From the NCBI GenBank assembly GCA_038501625.1, contig JAZAYU010000204.1, positions 62,001 through 126,000 of the forward strand: DNA of 64,000 bases. Reading direction: 5' to 3'. The translations under genes were made by a program, and so were the position numbers. The stretch comes from Corbicula japonica. Its lineage: Eukaryota; Mollusca; Bivalvia; Venerida; Cyrenidae. Under the pieces are notes generated by a model. It ran no database searches. It was not told the origin of the DNA and saw only the letters and a list, made by a program, of their open reading frames with translations. Position 1 is the first letter of the stretch, and every line of letters begins with the position of its first letter. Positions 21,701 to 36,700 of the stretch are shown here, piece after piece.

Positions 21701-24700
21701 GTAGTAGATAGGTAGATATAAGGCATATCATTTTCTTACTTTCAGCTTGTGGTATTGTTGATTTTTGCTTTTTTATGTATCACATTTAACCAATATTAAT
21801 ATTCCATCGGCATCTGCAACTGACCTTACGGCAGACAAGCTTTAACCAAGCCCCCAAATAGTGTCGGGCATAATCCTTTTTACATATCAAAAAAATCTTT
21901 TGTCCCAAAGTCCATATGAATTTGACGGACTTCATTTGATACCCATATAATTTTTCATGAAATCTTCAGCATCTTTATACCAAATGCTGCCAGATCTGAG
22001 AGTGGGATTGTACCATCAATCTGAAATTATTGAATTTAAATATATTTATTGAAAATTATAAAAGCTTAAGTGATTTTTCACTAAACATGTTGTCAGATGT
22101 ATGTAAATTAATATATTTTACCACATGAAATCTTTTTTATTAAAGACAATGTTGCATGTAAATCAATATAAAAAAGGGAGTAGTGTTGGTCTAATTGTCA
22201 CCTATTTTCGTGATCCGGATTTTCGTGAAATATTGTCGAAGTTCCTTCTAATTTTACCGGTCTGATGTCAAAATAATGTTAAAACCAACTCCCCATGCAA
22301 TTACACTGCAGCTCCGTTATATCACGAACCGTTATATCGCGATATCCAATATATTACGCTTGGTCCGTGGATCCAAATTTTTTGTACATTTACAATGTAT
22401 AATATGTTTGTTCATTCTACGTGGGTGGTAAAAATACCAATCAACATTGGCGACAAATTCACGAAATGCACGCTTTTTTCATGTCGTATTACGTCAATAT
22501 CGGCAAACGTTGTTTATTACATTTTGTATGCAGTGAGTTTATAGGCGATGCACAAGTTCACCAACAGATACAATTTATCATCAAACGTATGAAAATAAAT
22601 CATTTATTAAATGAAAGTTTTTTTTACAATTCTGTTGCTTCTGATTTGACATCAAAACCCCTTTGTGACAAACAATAGGCGCGAAAAACAGCAAGCTGAT
22701 ACAGTACTGGCAGAATTTCATTCACGAGACAAACCGCATATCGGCGACATTTATTTCAAGCTGCTTACCATAATAGGCATGGAGCACGAAACGTCAAAAC
22801 AGTTTATTGTTTTGACATTACCAGCTCATCGATATATCAAGCTGGTTAACGACGGACGACGACGAACTAACATCGCTGACCTTGATCGACCAGCAGATCG
22901 TCATTCAGTTGAAAGTATCGACACCGTTGGAAATTGATGACGGCGATCTTTGTACATAAATTAATTTCTTTTCATTAAAAATAAATCTTAATATATTATA
23001 CAAAAAGTTGTTTTAAAACATAAAAAATTATATAAAAAGTTGTTTTTAAACATTTTCCAGCACAGAACGTACTCCCTGACGTACCTGTAGATTTCATGGC
23101 GTGTTCATTACGCAACACCGCGATATACATGAATCTGACAGCAAAAACAAATAGATTCTAGTTGTTTTAGCGTGATTATTTACTTATATCGCGCTCTGTT
23201 TATATCGCGGTTGGCGGAATTGGACCCCGAGATCCGCGATATAATGATGTTGCAGTGTAAAACGTCATTGTGGGCAACTATTTTTCCGGAAATGCAAAAA
23301 AAAATCGTTAGGGTCGGCAGTTAAAAATAGGGTCGGTCGGGTTTCCTGAACCACAGCTATTTTTTATTTTGGCCTTATTTCTGCAGGTTCATATTTTTAT
23401 TGAAAGACTATTGTTATATTTCTGATCATTTAATTTCTGCACCATTCAATAACCCCCTGGAAACATGCTATTTTATTTCTTGAAAGGCATATATTTAAAA
23501 ATAGTATTTTTTATGAAACATGTTTTGATTTTTGTTACTAAAACAAACATGTTGTTATTGATTGTTGTCAACCGTACTTAGAGTCAAACTGTGAGAAAGT
23601 CAACACAAACAAATTGTCAACCATAGCTTGCATTTTAACTCTGTCTCAGAAAATTTAAACATCACTATAAAGCAAAATTAAGGGACTGCAATATCAATGT
23701 AAAGAAAGCTAGCTGCTCACAGTAACATACAGTAACATGTACAACTAGGAGCTGCGCTCACAGTAACATGTACAACTAGGAGCTGCGCTCACAGTAACAT
23801 GTACAACTAGGAGCTACGCTCACAGTAACATGTACAACTAGGAGCTGCGCTCACAGTAACATGTACAACTAGGAGCTGCGCTCACAGTAACATGTACAAC
23901 TAGGAGCTGCGGTCACAGGAAAACGTGTCTTTGGATATTAACTGGACTCAAGGTTATAAAGCTGAGATTGGAAACCAGTCTCAAATCTCAAGTATCTGAT
24001 TGGCTGAAATGGCGACTGGTCAGCCAATCAGATGCTTGAGATTTGAGACTGGTTTCCATGCTCAGTTTTATAACTTTGGGCACAGAACTTTTAGATTTCT
24101 TAATATCCGTTCCCTTATTTTTTGTTGTCTTAAGCCTACTAAATAGACCAACATTTTAAAGTTTGTTATATTGGTTATATGCTTGCTAGGTTCTGTAAGT
24201 TGGACAGCAATTATTTTCCATTTACCACACTGCCCTTAAACATGCTTATTCTAATTGACTCATCAATATTTTCTTGTTTGCTGTGTTCAGGGCCAATCAA
24301 TCTATTATAATTTGTCCTAAACTGTAAACAGTATACATGTACTATATTTAACCATTTTGTCCATGGAATTTGGACTCCCATGGCATGTGACTCATTTTCC
24401 ATGGGCGACCAGATCAGCCTGCACACCCATGTAGTGTGATCAGGATCTAAACAGTTCTTGGAATGGCTTTCGGTCAGAAATAACCAAATGAATCTCAAAG
24501 CAACTAATGTAGTTCCTCATCAAACTGAATAGATGTGCCGACTGATCAGGATTTACACTGGTCGCACTTGGGATAAAAGCCCTATCCAGGTAGTAAACGG
24601 TTAAGTAACCAAAGACATACTTTCCCAAACCACAGTTTATATCTAAACACTGTTCCTAATATTGCTTCACCACATCGAGATTGCTAAATATAGCATAAAC

Positions 24701-27700
24701 ATAAAGAGAGGGTAAAACAGCTAGACGACTTACAGGCTGCCGAAGAGTTATTCCCGCCGACAGACACCGTAAACGCTTTAGCAGAAGATAGATCCTCAGC
24801 ACTATTATTACACATAGCATCACCTTCAGCCAAATCAGCAGCCGGCCCTGCTTTCACAAACATGGATTTGGGACGTGGTTTGGGTTTTGGTTTTTGTGGT
24901 TTCGGGCCTTCTTCCTCCTCCTCTTTTTTCTCGAGGTATTGTTTGAATATCTGTTCTCGTCGCATTTTTTCTTCTGATTTTCTGCGTTCACATTCTTCAT
25001 TTTTCATTCTAGAATAACAAAAACAATTAAAGTTATCAAGACAATAATCTTGACCATATTTTTTCATCTTAAAGAATAAACTGGTCAATGTTTTTTTTTA
25101 AGTTCCATTGGAATATCTCTTAACTTTGATAGACCTTTACTGCTCTCTGCAATTTTCATACAAACCAGTATCAGAAGCCTTTCCAGCAAACTCAAACCTT
25201 TAATGATTTCCATTAAAAATAAAAAGATTCCTTTTTAAAATACCTTTCTAATGCCCTTCACCGAATACACCCCCTATTTTTTTAAGAGAAAAATCAGTTA
25301 GTATATAATTATATGTATACAATTAAGTTTTTTTCCACCATGTGAAACAAGTTATTGATGAAACTTGGATACATAAACAAACAAAAATTTCCTGTTATTC
25401 AACCCTTTGTATTTTGTGCCCAATCAACTGTTTATTGGTAAATTATAGATCCTGATCTGTTCCTGCCAGGCAGCCTGGATTTTTGCCCCATTCATAATGA
25501 CATCAAAACTGATGTCCAAAACTTGATGTTTATTATAAACAGCATACTTTCAGTCATGTAAATTTATGCAATTTACACAATTTATATAGTTTTAGGCCAC
25601 TTTTGAGCCTTCCAGAATTTAGCCCTATACAACTGTTTTAAAATAAATGCATACCATGTATTTCATGTCTTATTAAAAATATTGCAAAGTTTAGACTGGC
25701 TGTGTTTTCTGAAGGTGAATATTCCTGCTCTGTATATTTCACTTTTTAAAGGTAATTTGGTCATTTTTTTACACTATTACATGCACTGTTTTCAACTACC
25801 ACCTTAAGAAAAATATAAAAAAGTTGAAAACTGTTCCTTGACAAACCAACTTGTTTCACACACAAGAAACATCACTTTTATTTTAAAACCTTATGATAGA
25901 AGGTATGTTACCGTTCAGCTTCTCGTTTTCGATTCATATCCTGCTCGATTTTCAGTCGTTTTCTCTCCTGCTCCTCTTGTCTTTTCTGCCTCATCCTCTC
26001 CAACTTCTCCTTCTTCTTCTGCATCTCTTCCTCAGCAGTCTGAAAGTAGGGCCCAAAATTATAACAACAGACATAACACCAGTCTGAAAACTAGAGCTTT
26101 TGATTGGTCAAACAGGGCATTTAACTCCATTTCAACCAATCAGCAGCTTTCTTATACGAGTTTCCGGTCACACTTCCTAAGCAGTCTGCAAGTAGTGTAC
26201 TATCTCAGTCAGGGCCCAAAATCATAACAGCAGACCAGGCACCAGGCTGAAAACTAGACCTAGTGACTGGTCAATTTAGGCACTAAATTTTAACCAATCA
26301 GCAGCTTTCTTATGAGACTGATTTACAGAACTTTGCTCTTCCTAAGCACTCTGCAAGAAATGCATTATTTTCCAGGACCCCAAATCATACTAACTGATTA
26401 AGAGACAAGTCTTAAGACTGGTTTGTATTTGTGAAATTTATAGGAATGGCAATGATTATTGGAACACCTGAATAATGACTACAAATGAAAATACTTTTTC
26501 ACTTTGAAAACTGAAAATAATACATGTACCACAGCAATCCTACTAGCAAGCAAACACAAAATATGTGACTAAGTACTGGGTCAATGATTATAAATTTAGA
26601 TTAGAGACCAGTCTCAAATTCAAGCTTATGACAAGTCTCCATTTCAGCTAATCAGATGCGCGAGATCAGAGACTGGTCTCAAATTTATAATCTTTTTATA
26701 ATCTTAGGCCAGGAACATCAAAACTTTTTCATGGTGATAACAGCTTTATTGTTTTTATTATTAATATTATTCCAGGTGTGAATTGAAGTGAATCATTTTA
26801 AAAGACACTAACATTTTTGCTTAATTATATAAAATGCTCATTAACAATGTGCAAAACACCACATCAGATGTCCTATGTTATTGGAAAGAAGCAACATATT
26901 GGACAGGTGCTTATATCAAATACAAATGTTATACCTGGTCTATGGTGGTCTCATCATGTCCTATCACAAATCCCACAGCTGATGTGTCCTGTGGAGGTAC
27001 CGGCTCCGACACTGATGTATCACCCGGCTCAGACTGGGGACCAGCAATAGCATCACTGGAAGCTGGTTCCTTGCTCGAAACTTGCTGGGCAAAATCTGCA
27101 ATCACAGAAGATCCATAACTAGCTGTCACTGGCTTTGAGCCACTGGTATCCAGTTTGGAATTATCACTTCTTTGTGTCTGTACAGTAAGAGTTTTATCAT
27201 CACATTTTATCACTTCATTACTACTCGAGTGTTCGGGAAGATTCTGTGTTTTACTGGAAGTACTAATATCCATAGTTTGAGTTTTATTACTGGCACTGTA
27301 AGAAATATCACTAGGAACACCCTGCTGGGTAACAGGAAATTGAGAACCAGTCTGATTAAGTTGTTGTTGTTGTAACTGTTGGTTCCCTGCATTATAAGGT
27401 AAGGCCTGGGAACCAGGCGGAGTGTATTGAACGTGCTGGTGAGCTGATGTAGTGTAGGTACCAGCTAAATGAGGTGGAAGCGGTTGGAACTGTGTGTGAG
27501 TGGGGGAAGCATACATTGCTGAGTATGGTTGGGACTGGGGTGACATCAGTTGTTGTGCAGCGTACATTTGGCCAGGGTAGGCAGTGGGTGGTGGTGGGTA
27601 CATCTGTGGAGGACTGTGCTGGTAGGGTGAGGATATTGGTGGGTGCATTGGAACCATAGGCTGCTGTGCTGAGGGACCCATGATGTAACTTCCATACTGC

Positions 27701-30700
27701 TGTGCTGTTGGTGGCATGCCACCCTGTGCAGCTCCAGGAATAAAATGACTTGGAGTACCGTACACTGGGCCAGCAGGCCCTGCCACAGGGACTTGGTTTT
27801 GCATCATATACGGAGGTGGAACTTGGTTCTGCTGGTAAGCTTGAGGCCTTGGTAGGGTGTGTGACTGGTAACTACCTATCTGCTGATCTTCTACATAATC
27901 CGGCACAATCTGTCTAGGTTCTGATGAACTACGACCTTGACCTTGGGAATGTGAAGGTTGAGCACTCACGGACCTCCTGGTCTCTATGGCACTGACCTTT
28001 GACATTTCAGGCATAGTTTTCTGTGTCATATCTAAAGCACGAGGTGGAGATTTTGACCTTGATCTATGGTCTGATTGTTCGGGTCGCCTTTGCTTCAAGG
28101 ACAATTTCATTATTTCCCCTTGTAAGTCAGTTAAACTTTGGTTCAACATGTCCAAAGAATTGTTATATTCATCATAAGAGTCACTTCTTTCTTTCCTAGG
28201 CTGATAATCCTTTCTACTTTCACGTTCAACAGAAGCACTCCGCCTGTCAGCGGCTTGACGATCACCTGGCTGTAAAGCATTTGGAACCACTGGTCTCTCC
28301 ACAGACATGCTTCTACGTTCGTGTGCTGCTTGTGACATCTGTACCGGTTGTCTGGTAATATTTTGCTCGGGTATTTGTTCAATAGAATCCCTTCTTTCTG
28401 AGATTTGTTGCAGACCAGCATCACGACTGGTCTCCGTTTGCATTTGATCACCAAGGGAGGCAACTCGTTCTACAGATGCACTTCTTCGATCAAACACAAC
28501 AGGTTTTCTCTCGATTTGTTCTTCAGGTACAATGTCACCATTCTGTGCCAAGTGCATATCTGGAGATTCTGTTTCTGATCTATCAACAATTTTCGGGGCA
28601 ACCAAATCATCGTCATTAAACCATTTTTTTCTTACATTTTCGATTGTTTGTTGAATATCACCTCTTGATATTGGACGTGCATTTTTCACGACATTGTGTG
28701 CTGGAGATCGTAATGGTGACGATGATGCAGATGACGCTGATGATGTCATTGATGATGTCATAGAAGATGTCATACTCGACTCACTTATTGTAGACAGTGG
28801 CATTTCAAAGTCAGAGGTCGGTCTTTTTGTAGATGGAATTTCGCTTGGTACAGTTGAGCTAGAATCAACCAATTCCTCCTTGGGTTTTGCAACAACATGC
28901 AAGAACGCAGCTTTTCCAAGCCTTTGTCGCATCTTCTGCTGCTGAATTTCTTGCGTATGTTTTTTCCGTTCTATAGCTTTTCGCTTTTCTTCCAATTTCA
29001 TTTTTATTTTTATTAACTCATGACTTGCAGCATCACCTGGGCTGCTGCCAGCAGCAACTTCATTCTGATTGGCTGTCCCAGAATTCAAATTCTGCTGCCA
29101 CGTCCTTTGACCAGTACCAGATGCAAAGTTAGTTTTCTTTTCTTGCTGTTTCTTTTGAAATGCATCTTTGAGAGATGGTTTCTTGTCATCATCTTGTCCA
29201 GTTTGCATATAAACAAAGCCAGAATTATCCACATTTCCTAACTGTTTCATCTGTCTGATTTGTGCAAAGTTTGTAGCAGGAATTACATTAGTTTTATCAC
29301 CATCTTTACCTTGTCTTGTCACTAACATAGGCTTTTGAAAAATAAACCTTCCAGGATCGGAAAAATCATTTTCATTCTTTTTATGAATATCATTATTGTT
29401 GTTCACTTTGTTATCAGTTTCTTGTGTCTTATGATCCACGTGTATCTTATGACTTTCATGGTCTGAAAAATCCCCCGAACTTTTACTACTAGCCACACTT
29501 CCCTCCCTTGAAAGACGTCTCGGTGTCAAATCATCGATGACAGGTATCCCAGCAGCTCTTGCAGCTTCCGGGGTTCGGATCTGATCTATCGTATAGCTCT
29601 CCGCAACTGTTGCATCACTTCTATAAGTCAAAATCTCCTCTGTATCACTAACACTTCCTCTAATGAAGAATGCTTCAAATTTTTTGGGACTCCCAGTGAC
29701 TGGAGCTGGAGATATAGTTTGGAACTTTTCATCACTATCTCTCAAAGTGTCATACATTTCATTTGTAGGTAATGGGGTAATAGTTTCACTACTTTCTGAT
29801 ATATCTGATTTATTAATAATAGCTAAGTGAGGGTCTATCTGAACAACTTTCTTCACTTTTGGTGGTGAAGGAGTCTTTCTTTTTGTCTGTTCCCCTCTTT
29901 CTTCCTCTTTTGTGTGATTATTAAACTTTTCTTTAGAAGGTTTTAATCTGGCAGGCATTAAAGGTTCAAGATTTCCTGCCCTTGGTGAAATATGAACAGG
30001 TTCCGAATCATCTCCCCGTGGAGAATGAAATGCTGACTCATGATCGTAAGTTGATTCCCCATGGGGGAACCCTTCAGCATTGGAAACACGAGATTCTATG
30101 TGAGAATTGACACTTTCTAACTCCAAACTGTGTTCTGGGAATGGTGTTTTCTGCATAGCAGGAAATGGGGTCCCATTTGTTTTATGAAGACTGAATTGTA
30201 TCACATTTTGTCCCTGGTTCTGAGACTGTTCAAACTGAGATCTGTCTGTGTTGACCCTCGGTGACGTATCAAGGTCACCCAGGTCTATACTTCCGCTTGA
30301 GAAACTGGCGTTCATTTCAGAGTCTATGCTCACATTGGCCAGCAGGTTGCTTCCATGGCTGTGATCCATTCCAGTACGAGCACTGAAAGTAAACAATACA
30401 TTGTGCTCAGGCTGCTCTGTCAACCTGTCCCTTTACTATATAAGCCTTCAATCACAAGGGTGACCAGTTTAGAACCTGATCAGGCTAAACATCTGCACCA
30501 TCTGATCTGCATCTATAATATTTACCTCCTGGTCAGAAAGAACTTACTAGGGATGATCCAAAAGTTTTGTCACTGCCTCGATTACGCAAAAATTTGACGT
30601 CAGATTGTTTTATGATGTGTATATACTGATAAACAAACATGATTTCAGTTATATTGAGCAAAAATATTATCAGTTTAATAATTTTTGCGCTCTATAACCG

Positions 30701-33700
30701 CCGCACGCCAATTTTTCAGAATAAGTATTGTTTCGTGGTTAAAAAAAAGGTTTATAAATTTCAGAAAAAAGAAACGCAAAAGCAAAAGAAACATTTTTGC
30801 CGTGACAGCATAACATATTGTGAGCAGCAGTTTAAGTATAAATGAAGTGATTGCACGTATACATTTCCCACGTATAGTTGATGAATGTCAGTTGAAACAA
30901 GAAAATGTTAAAACTTGAGAAAACGCCATACGTATAGTTGATGAATGTCAGTTGGAACAAGAAAATGCTAAAACTCGAGAAAACTCCATACGCCCTATAT
31001 TACATTTTTTCTATAAGCTAAGAAAATCTCTTCTGGAAACGATAAAATCGTAAATTTAAGATATGGTGAAAACGAGGTACTAAATAGAAGACTCGTCTAT
31101 AAATGGTATGAATGCTTTCGGGAGGGATATGATTGCTTGATGATCGTACAATGCAAGGACTGGACGGCTAGCAACATGAACAGATGCGAATGTCAGAATA
31201 GTGTCTGTCTTGTTTAGTTTGGTTTAACCAAAACATACAGCGCATATTTCTACTTAAATAAAGTAATTAATTAGTACTAAATAAAAGAATTAAGATTTGA
31301 TGTATTCCATGTGAGTATTTAAAAACATGCGTATTTATTCAAAATAATAATATAATCATTTAAGGTCATGATATTTGTAAGTACACATAAACTGTAACGT
31401 CATTGATGTCGTTTGTGTGTGCCAAGTCGCTGATGTGCTTTATGTAAATTACAGTTATTAATCAACCATTTGGTCTATGTAGATCAAACTTTACATGATA
31501 TATTCCCTAATACATTCATTTATATGTATACCGACTTTGGTGGTTGTAATATTAAGACAAAATGTACTATAAAGACAGTGACAAAACTATTGGATCACCT
31601 CTCATCTAATGAATCTTAAAGCAAACAGTTTAGTTCCTGACCAGATGGCACAGATGTACTGGCTGATCTGGATCTAAACTGATTGCATTTAAAGCTTTAT
31701 CCATGGCATAAAGGGTTATACCTTAGAAATTTGTTTAATAAAATCAAGTAATGAAATTTCCCAACAGAAACTTCACAGCATAATTCTCCATGTTTTAATA
31801 TATATAATAAATAGAAGCATGAACTAGTCTGAGAAAAAGGAATAAGTGTTTATTTTAGATAAAGGAAACCAAATTCAAAAGCTCCACTTTCAATGCAGTT
31901 TATCAGACAACCTGACCATTATCTATACACTGAATGTTAGCTGAATGAGATGCCAGTCTTTATAAATGTTGAGTGAAAATAAGACTTTTTAATTCATTTT
32001 AAATAAATCTTTTGCTTTCCAAACTCCCCTCAATTACATCACTTTTTTTTCAGATGTCTGCACTAATGTCCAGCAGACAGTTATATTATGTGTTTAAAGT
32101 TCAAATCCATACTAAAATCTTAAAACATTAGCAAATCCTGAAATTTAAGGCATGATTATAACTCAGAATTAAGTAAAACAAACATTCTGGAATTCATCAA
32201 CAGTGAGGTTCTTTGAGGTCCTGGAACAGTTCTGAAAAGCAAAAAGCTTTCCAAACTTATCAAAAATTGGAAAGTCTTTAATAAAAAAGAAATTTCTTTC
32301 TGAATGATGTTAAAATCTTTAACCCATTTATACCATGGAATATGACATATCCCATGGACTACAGAATAAATCCAGATCAGGCAGAATATTCATGCAGTCT
32401 GATCAGGATCTGTACTGCTTTCAGATTCTTGAGAATATTTCTGACCAAGAAGCGAACAGATCCAGATCAGATAGTGCACGTGTGCCTGCTGATCTACATC
32501 AACACTGGTGCCCATGTGGTAAAAGGATGGAGTTTGGTTAAATAGGTAAGAATATAGCAGGAGCAACATTTCCTTTATACAAGGTTAAGTAATGAACTAA
32601 CTTTTGGTCAGGCCAAGCAACAACTGACTGTCTTGGAGCACCATAAGGTATGTTGCGATCCTGAGCCGTCAGGGACCCAGTTCTCTGTACTGTAGGCTTG
32701 AACTCTGAAAGGTATATACTGTATAAGAATACAATATTGAATTTCATATAGGCATGTACTTTGAGCAGACCTGCCGACTTTTTGTAATCCCAATGAGGGA
32801 GATTTTTTCGCGACTTGCATTTCGCGACATAAAACCAACAAGTTATTGCAACTATTGTATCAAGTTTAGTTGTGTAGTTTTGGAACTATTAAGAATGAGA
32901 AATTAATGTTCATATATATGCAATAAAAACAAAGTTGTTCTGATATTTATTTGTATTAAGATAAATATGCATCTTTCATATATTTATTTCGTTTTCTAGA
33001 TATATCTGTTTCTAATTTTTGATGTAGAAGTTAAAATGTTTTTGTAAAGCAAGGGGTCTGGGGATCCTGATTATGCTGCTTCAGTATCATTAGTTTGGAA
33101 ATTTGAACTAAATATTAAGTGAAATAAATCTATTCCACAAACTGTGGCTGTGGTGATTTGGACAGGAAAATTGTGTTTCAAAACTAATTATATCCTAGAT
33201 AAATAAAAATTACAATTTAAAGTTAGAAGTCATCTGTAACTTTTAAAGCATGGTCGCGAAAACTAATGACTTATATTTCTCTTCCAACTAGTGTTTCATT
33301 CTAAACTGAAAACTCAAGAACAACTTTTTATTAAAGTTAAAATAGACAGATCAACAAATCTTGAAATATTTTACTGTGTTATACCCTTGAAACCATCTTA
33401 AAATTCATAAATGTTATTTTCTAAAGTTATATCACGATCTCGACAACGGCAACAACAACAACAATCTGTCAACAAAAGAAATATAAAATCGAGCATAAAA
33501 TTCAAAACTTTCACTATTTTAATTATTTTTTAGCCCAGATTATTTGTTAGATAAGTGTGATTTCTCATTCAAAACCAGAATAATTTGCAAAATTCGGTAA
33601 AATTTTCAGGCCCCCAAAATCGATCTTTAACTCCTCCCACCTACTCTCTATTCGTCGATTGGACAATGATTTGTGTTAACAACAGCCTTTCAGTAACCCT

Positions 33701-36700
33701 TTCTTTATGTGGAAGTAGCCAGAGGCTAATTTTGAGAGGAGACACGTGTTTGTATTTCAATAACAGTATGACATAATGGGATAATTAAAGCATGTAGCGG
33801 ATGTACTGTTTTGAGATCAAAGCGTAGCGCTCCCGCTGGGGAGGATCCTGACTGAATATACAAAGACAACAAAGAAAATAAATGGAAATTTGGCCTTAAC
33901 CTAAAATTGCATGGGGAAAACCAGATTTCGGGAGATTGTATAGTGTTTCCGGGAGTCCGGAAATCTAACTTAAATTCGGGAGAATCCCGCAAAATTCGGG
34001 AAAGTTGGCAGGTCTGTTTGAGCAACAAGCAACAAACATGTGTTGTCAGAGTCAGATAACCTCTGTGCACAAGTGTTTTTAATATTTCAAAATCTAACAT
34101 AAAATACTCGCCTTTTAGAAAACTTCGAACAATTTTGCAAAATAACACAGCTATTGAGTGGAACCAATGAATGTTTTAATGCAGAAAACCCCCCAGATAT
34201 TTTTCTTTTTAGGAATACTCTTTAATCCTTGGCATTCTCTTGTTACACACAATGCATAGTATTATATACTGGCATTAACTAATTTGTCTGGTACTTAAAT
34301 GACTGTTATGTAGTCTAGATTCTGTTCATCAGTACGGATGTGCCGGCTGATCTAGATCTACCCTGTTTGCCCAGACAAGAAAGGTATATTTATAGAGGAA
34401 AGGGTTAAAACAACATCACAATGTGTGAGATCTGTGAGGAAGCATTTAACCCTTTCCTCCATAAATACGCATGTGCAACTGGTGTAGATTCAGATCAGCC
34501 AGCACATCTGTACCGTCTGATCAGGATCTGCACTGGTCGCATTTTGGTCGGAGATAGCCTAACAAATCAAAAAGTGAACAGTTTAGATCCTGATCAGATG
34601 GCATGGATGTGCCGGCTGATCTGGATCTAAACTGTTCACCCACGCAATAAAGGTGTTTCTATGGAGGAAAAGGTTATATCAGGCACAGAGATATTTACTA
34701 AGTAACTACTTGTTTCTTGTTTAAAATCTGAACCAATTATACAATCTACATGTAGTCAAATCAATCTGATAGATTAACAGAAACTGTGAAAGCCACCAAA
34801 CACAACAAATATCAAAATACGGCAGGCTCTGTTTTTGAAAGAGCCTGTTTATGGACAGTAATGGAAATGCAAATAACTGCTCTTGCCTAGCCCTGGGTTG
34901 AGCACAACTTTACACAAGTAAACAAAACCGATTTTGCTCCATCCTGAACGACAGTACGTATATGGCATTGAACATGTACCTTCAATGCAGTATTTTTAAA
35001 TGTTTACCATTCCATGATCAGGGATGTATGGGTTAGGATATTTAACCTTTTCCTCCATATATACACATTTTTACGCATGTGCGACCAGTGTAGATCCAGA
35101 TCAGCCAGCACATCCATGCCGTCTGATCAGGATCTGCACTGGTCGCATTTTGGCCAGAAAAAACTAACAAATAAAAAAGCTAACAGTGCAGATCCTAATC
35201 AGACGGCAGGGATGTGCTGGCTGATCTGGATTTACACTGTTTACCCATGCAATAAAGGTGTGTCTATGGAGGAAAGGGTTAAATGCAGTATTCCCGGCCT
35301 GTCTGCAATATTATCACCTGTGCCAATGATAGATAAAATGAAAACTAGTCTCTTCACTCTTTTTTTTAATTGGTTCTTTCTCTATTGACGTCAATTTCAA
35401 CCAATCAAATGCTTGATATTCAGTCTGGGCAGTAATATGCATTCTCATTGCTATCCATGAACAGGCTAAAACAAACCAAGCCTGCAATATTTTAATATTT
35501 GTTGTGTTTGGTGGCTTTTAAAGTTCCCTTTTCATCTATTTTAGTTAAAAACTCGCCTCCGACTCCAATATTCTGATCATCATGAAAGCCAGCTTGGTGC
35601 TGCTGCAGTCGTTTATGCAGCAATGGTGCCCGCTGGGGTATAGGTGCTGAAGGACTCATTTTGTGTAGGTCCGGAGTACTGCTACTTCGTAATTCATGGT
35701 CGGGTTTTAACCGCTGAAAGCTCTGTTTGGTCACATTGCTGATCGGAACACTGGGTAATCTTGAAGACACTGACAACTGCAGATGTAAACCTGTAACAGT
35801 TACATCCATCTATATCAACCATAACCTTTCATATTTACACTTCAACTTTATGGTGTATGAAGTCTTATTCATCTTACGAATCATAATTACTGATGGTAAA
35901 CAGTGTGACGTATTACTTTGAAAGGCATGGCTATAGTTAAAGGGTTCACAATTTCGGGCTTCACACACTTCAAACAACCCAACTGTTTTCCATACCCAAA
36001 TGAAAACCATCATAAATTGATTTAATCTTTAATTATACCATTCATTCAACATGACCCCCAAACATTCCTATAAGCAATGCATTGAATGAACAATGATTAT
36101 CACTGCTGTGCTCTTTTCTTTGCCTGGTGAAGCTGTATTCACAGATCATTTTAAACTTATCAAGTATATCATTGAGGGTGGCTCATGGATTCAAAGACCT
36201 CCAACAGTTATAAGGAAAAGTCCCCTTCCTTGTAAACAATCTTTAATTGACAAATAAACTAAAAGTCCCCTTCCTTGTAAACAAGCTTTAATTGACAAAT
36301 AAACTAACAGCATTCACATACTATGGCATCACTGTATTTTAAGCTATTGACATAAATTTTTATCACATGGACGACCAGTATAGATCAATCTTTACATTCA
36401 CACCATCTGATCTGGATTTCATCTGTTTGCTTTTAGATCAGAAATAACCTAATGAACTTTAAGCATACAGTTCAAATCTTAACCCTTTCCTTGATATACA
36501 TGCATTGTTACCCATGTGCGACCAGTGTAGATCCAGCTCAGCCGGCACATCAGTGCCGTCTGATCAGGATCTGCACTGGTCGCATTTTGGTCACAAATAA
36601 CCTAATAAATCAAAAAGCAAACAGTTTAGATCCTGATCAGATGGCACGGATGTGCCGGCTAATCTGGATCTAAACTGTTCACCCTAGCAATAAAGGTGTA

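Noticed and set aside
22665..22937. 90-residue frame in pogo-like copy 2 as a transposase
   Set aside because: Not conserved as a frame in copy 1 and no DDE or HTH features were recognised.
33726..34148. 140-residue minus-strand frame
   Set aside because: It crosses the right TIR of the 32766-34016 element and has no protein-like features; a chance frame.
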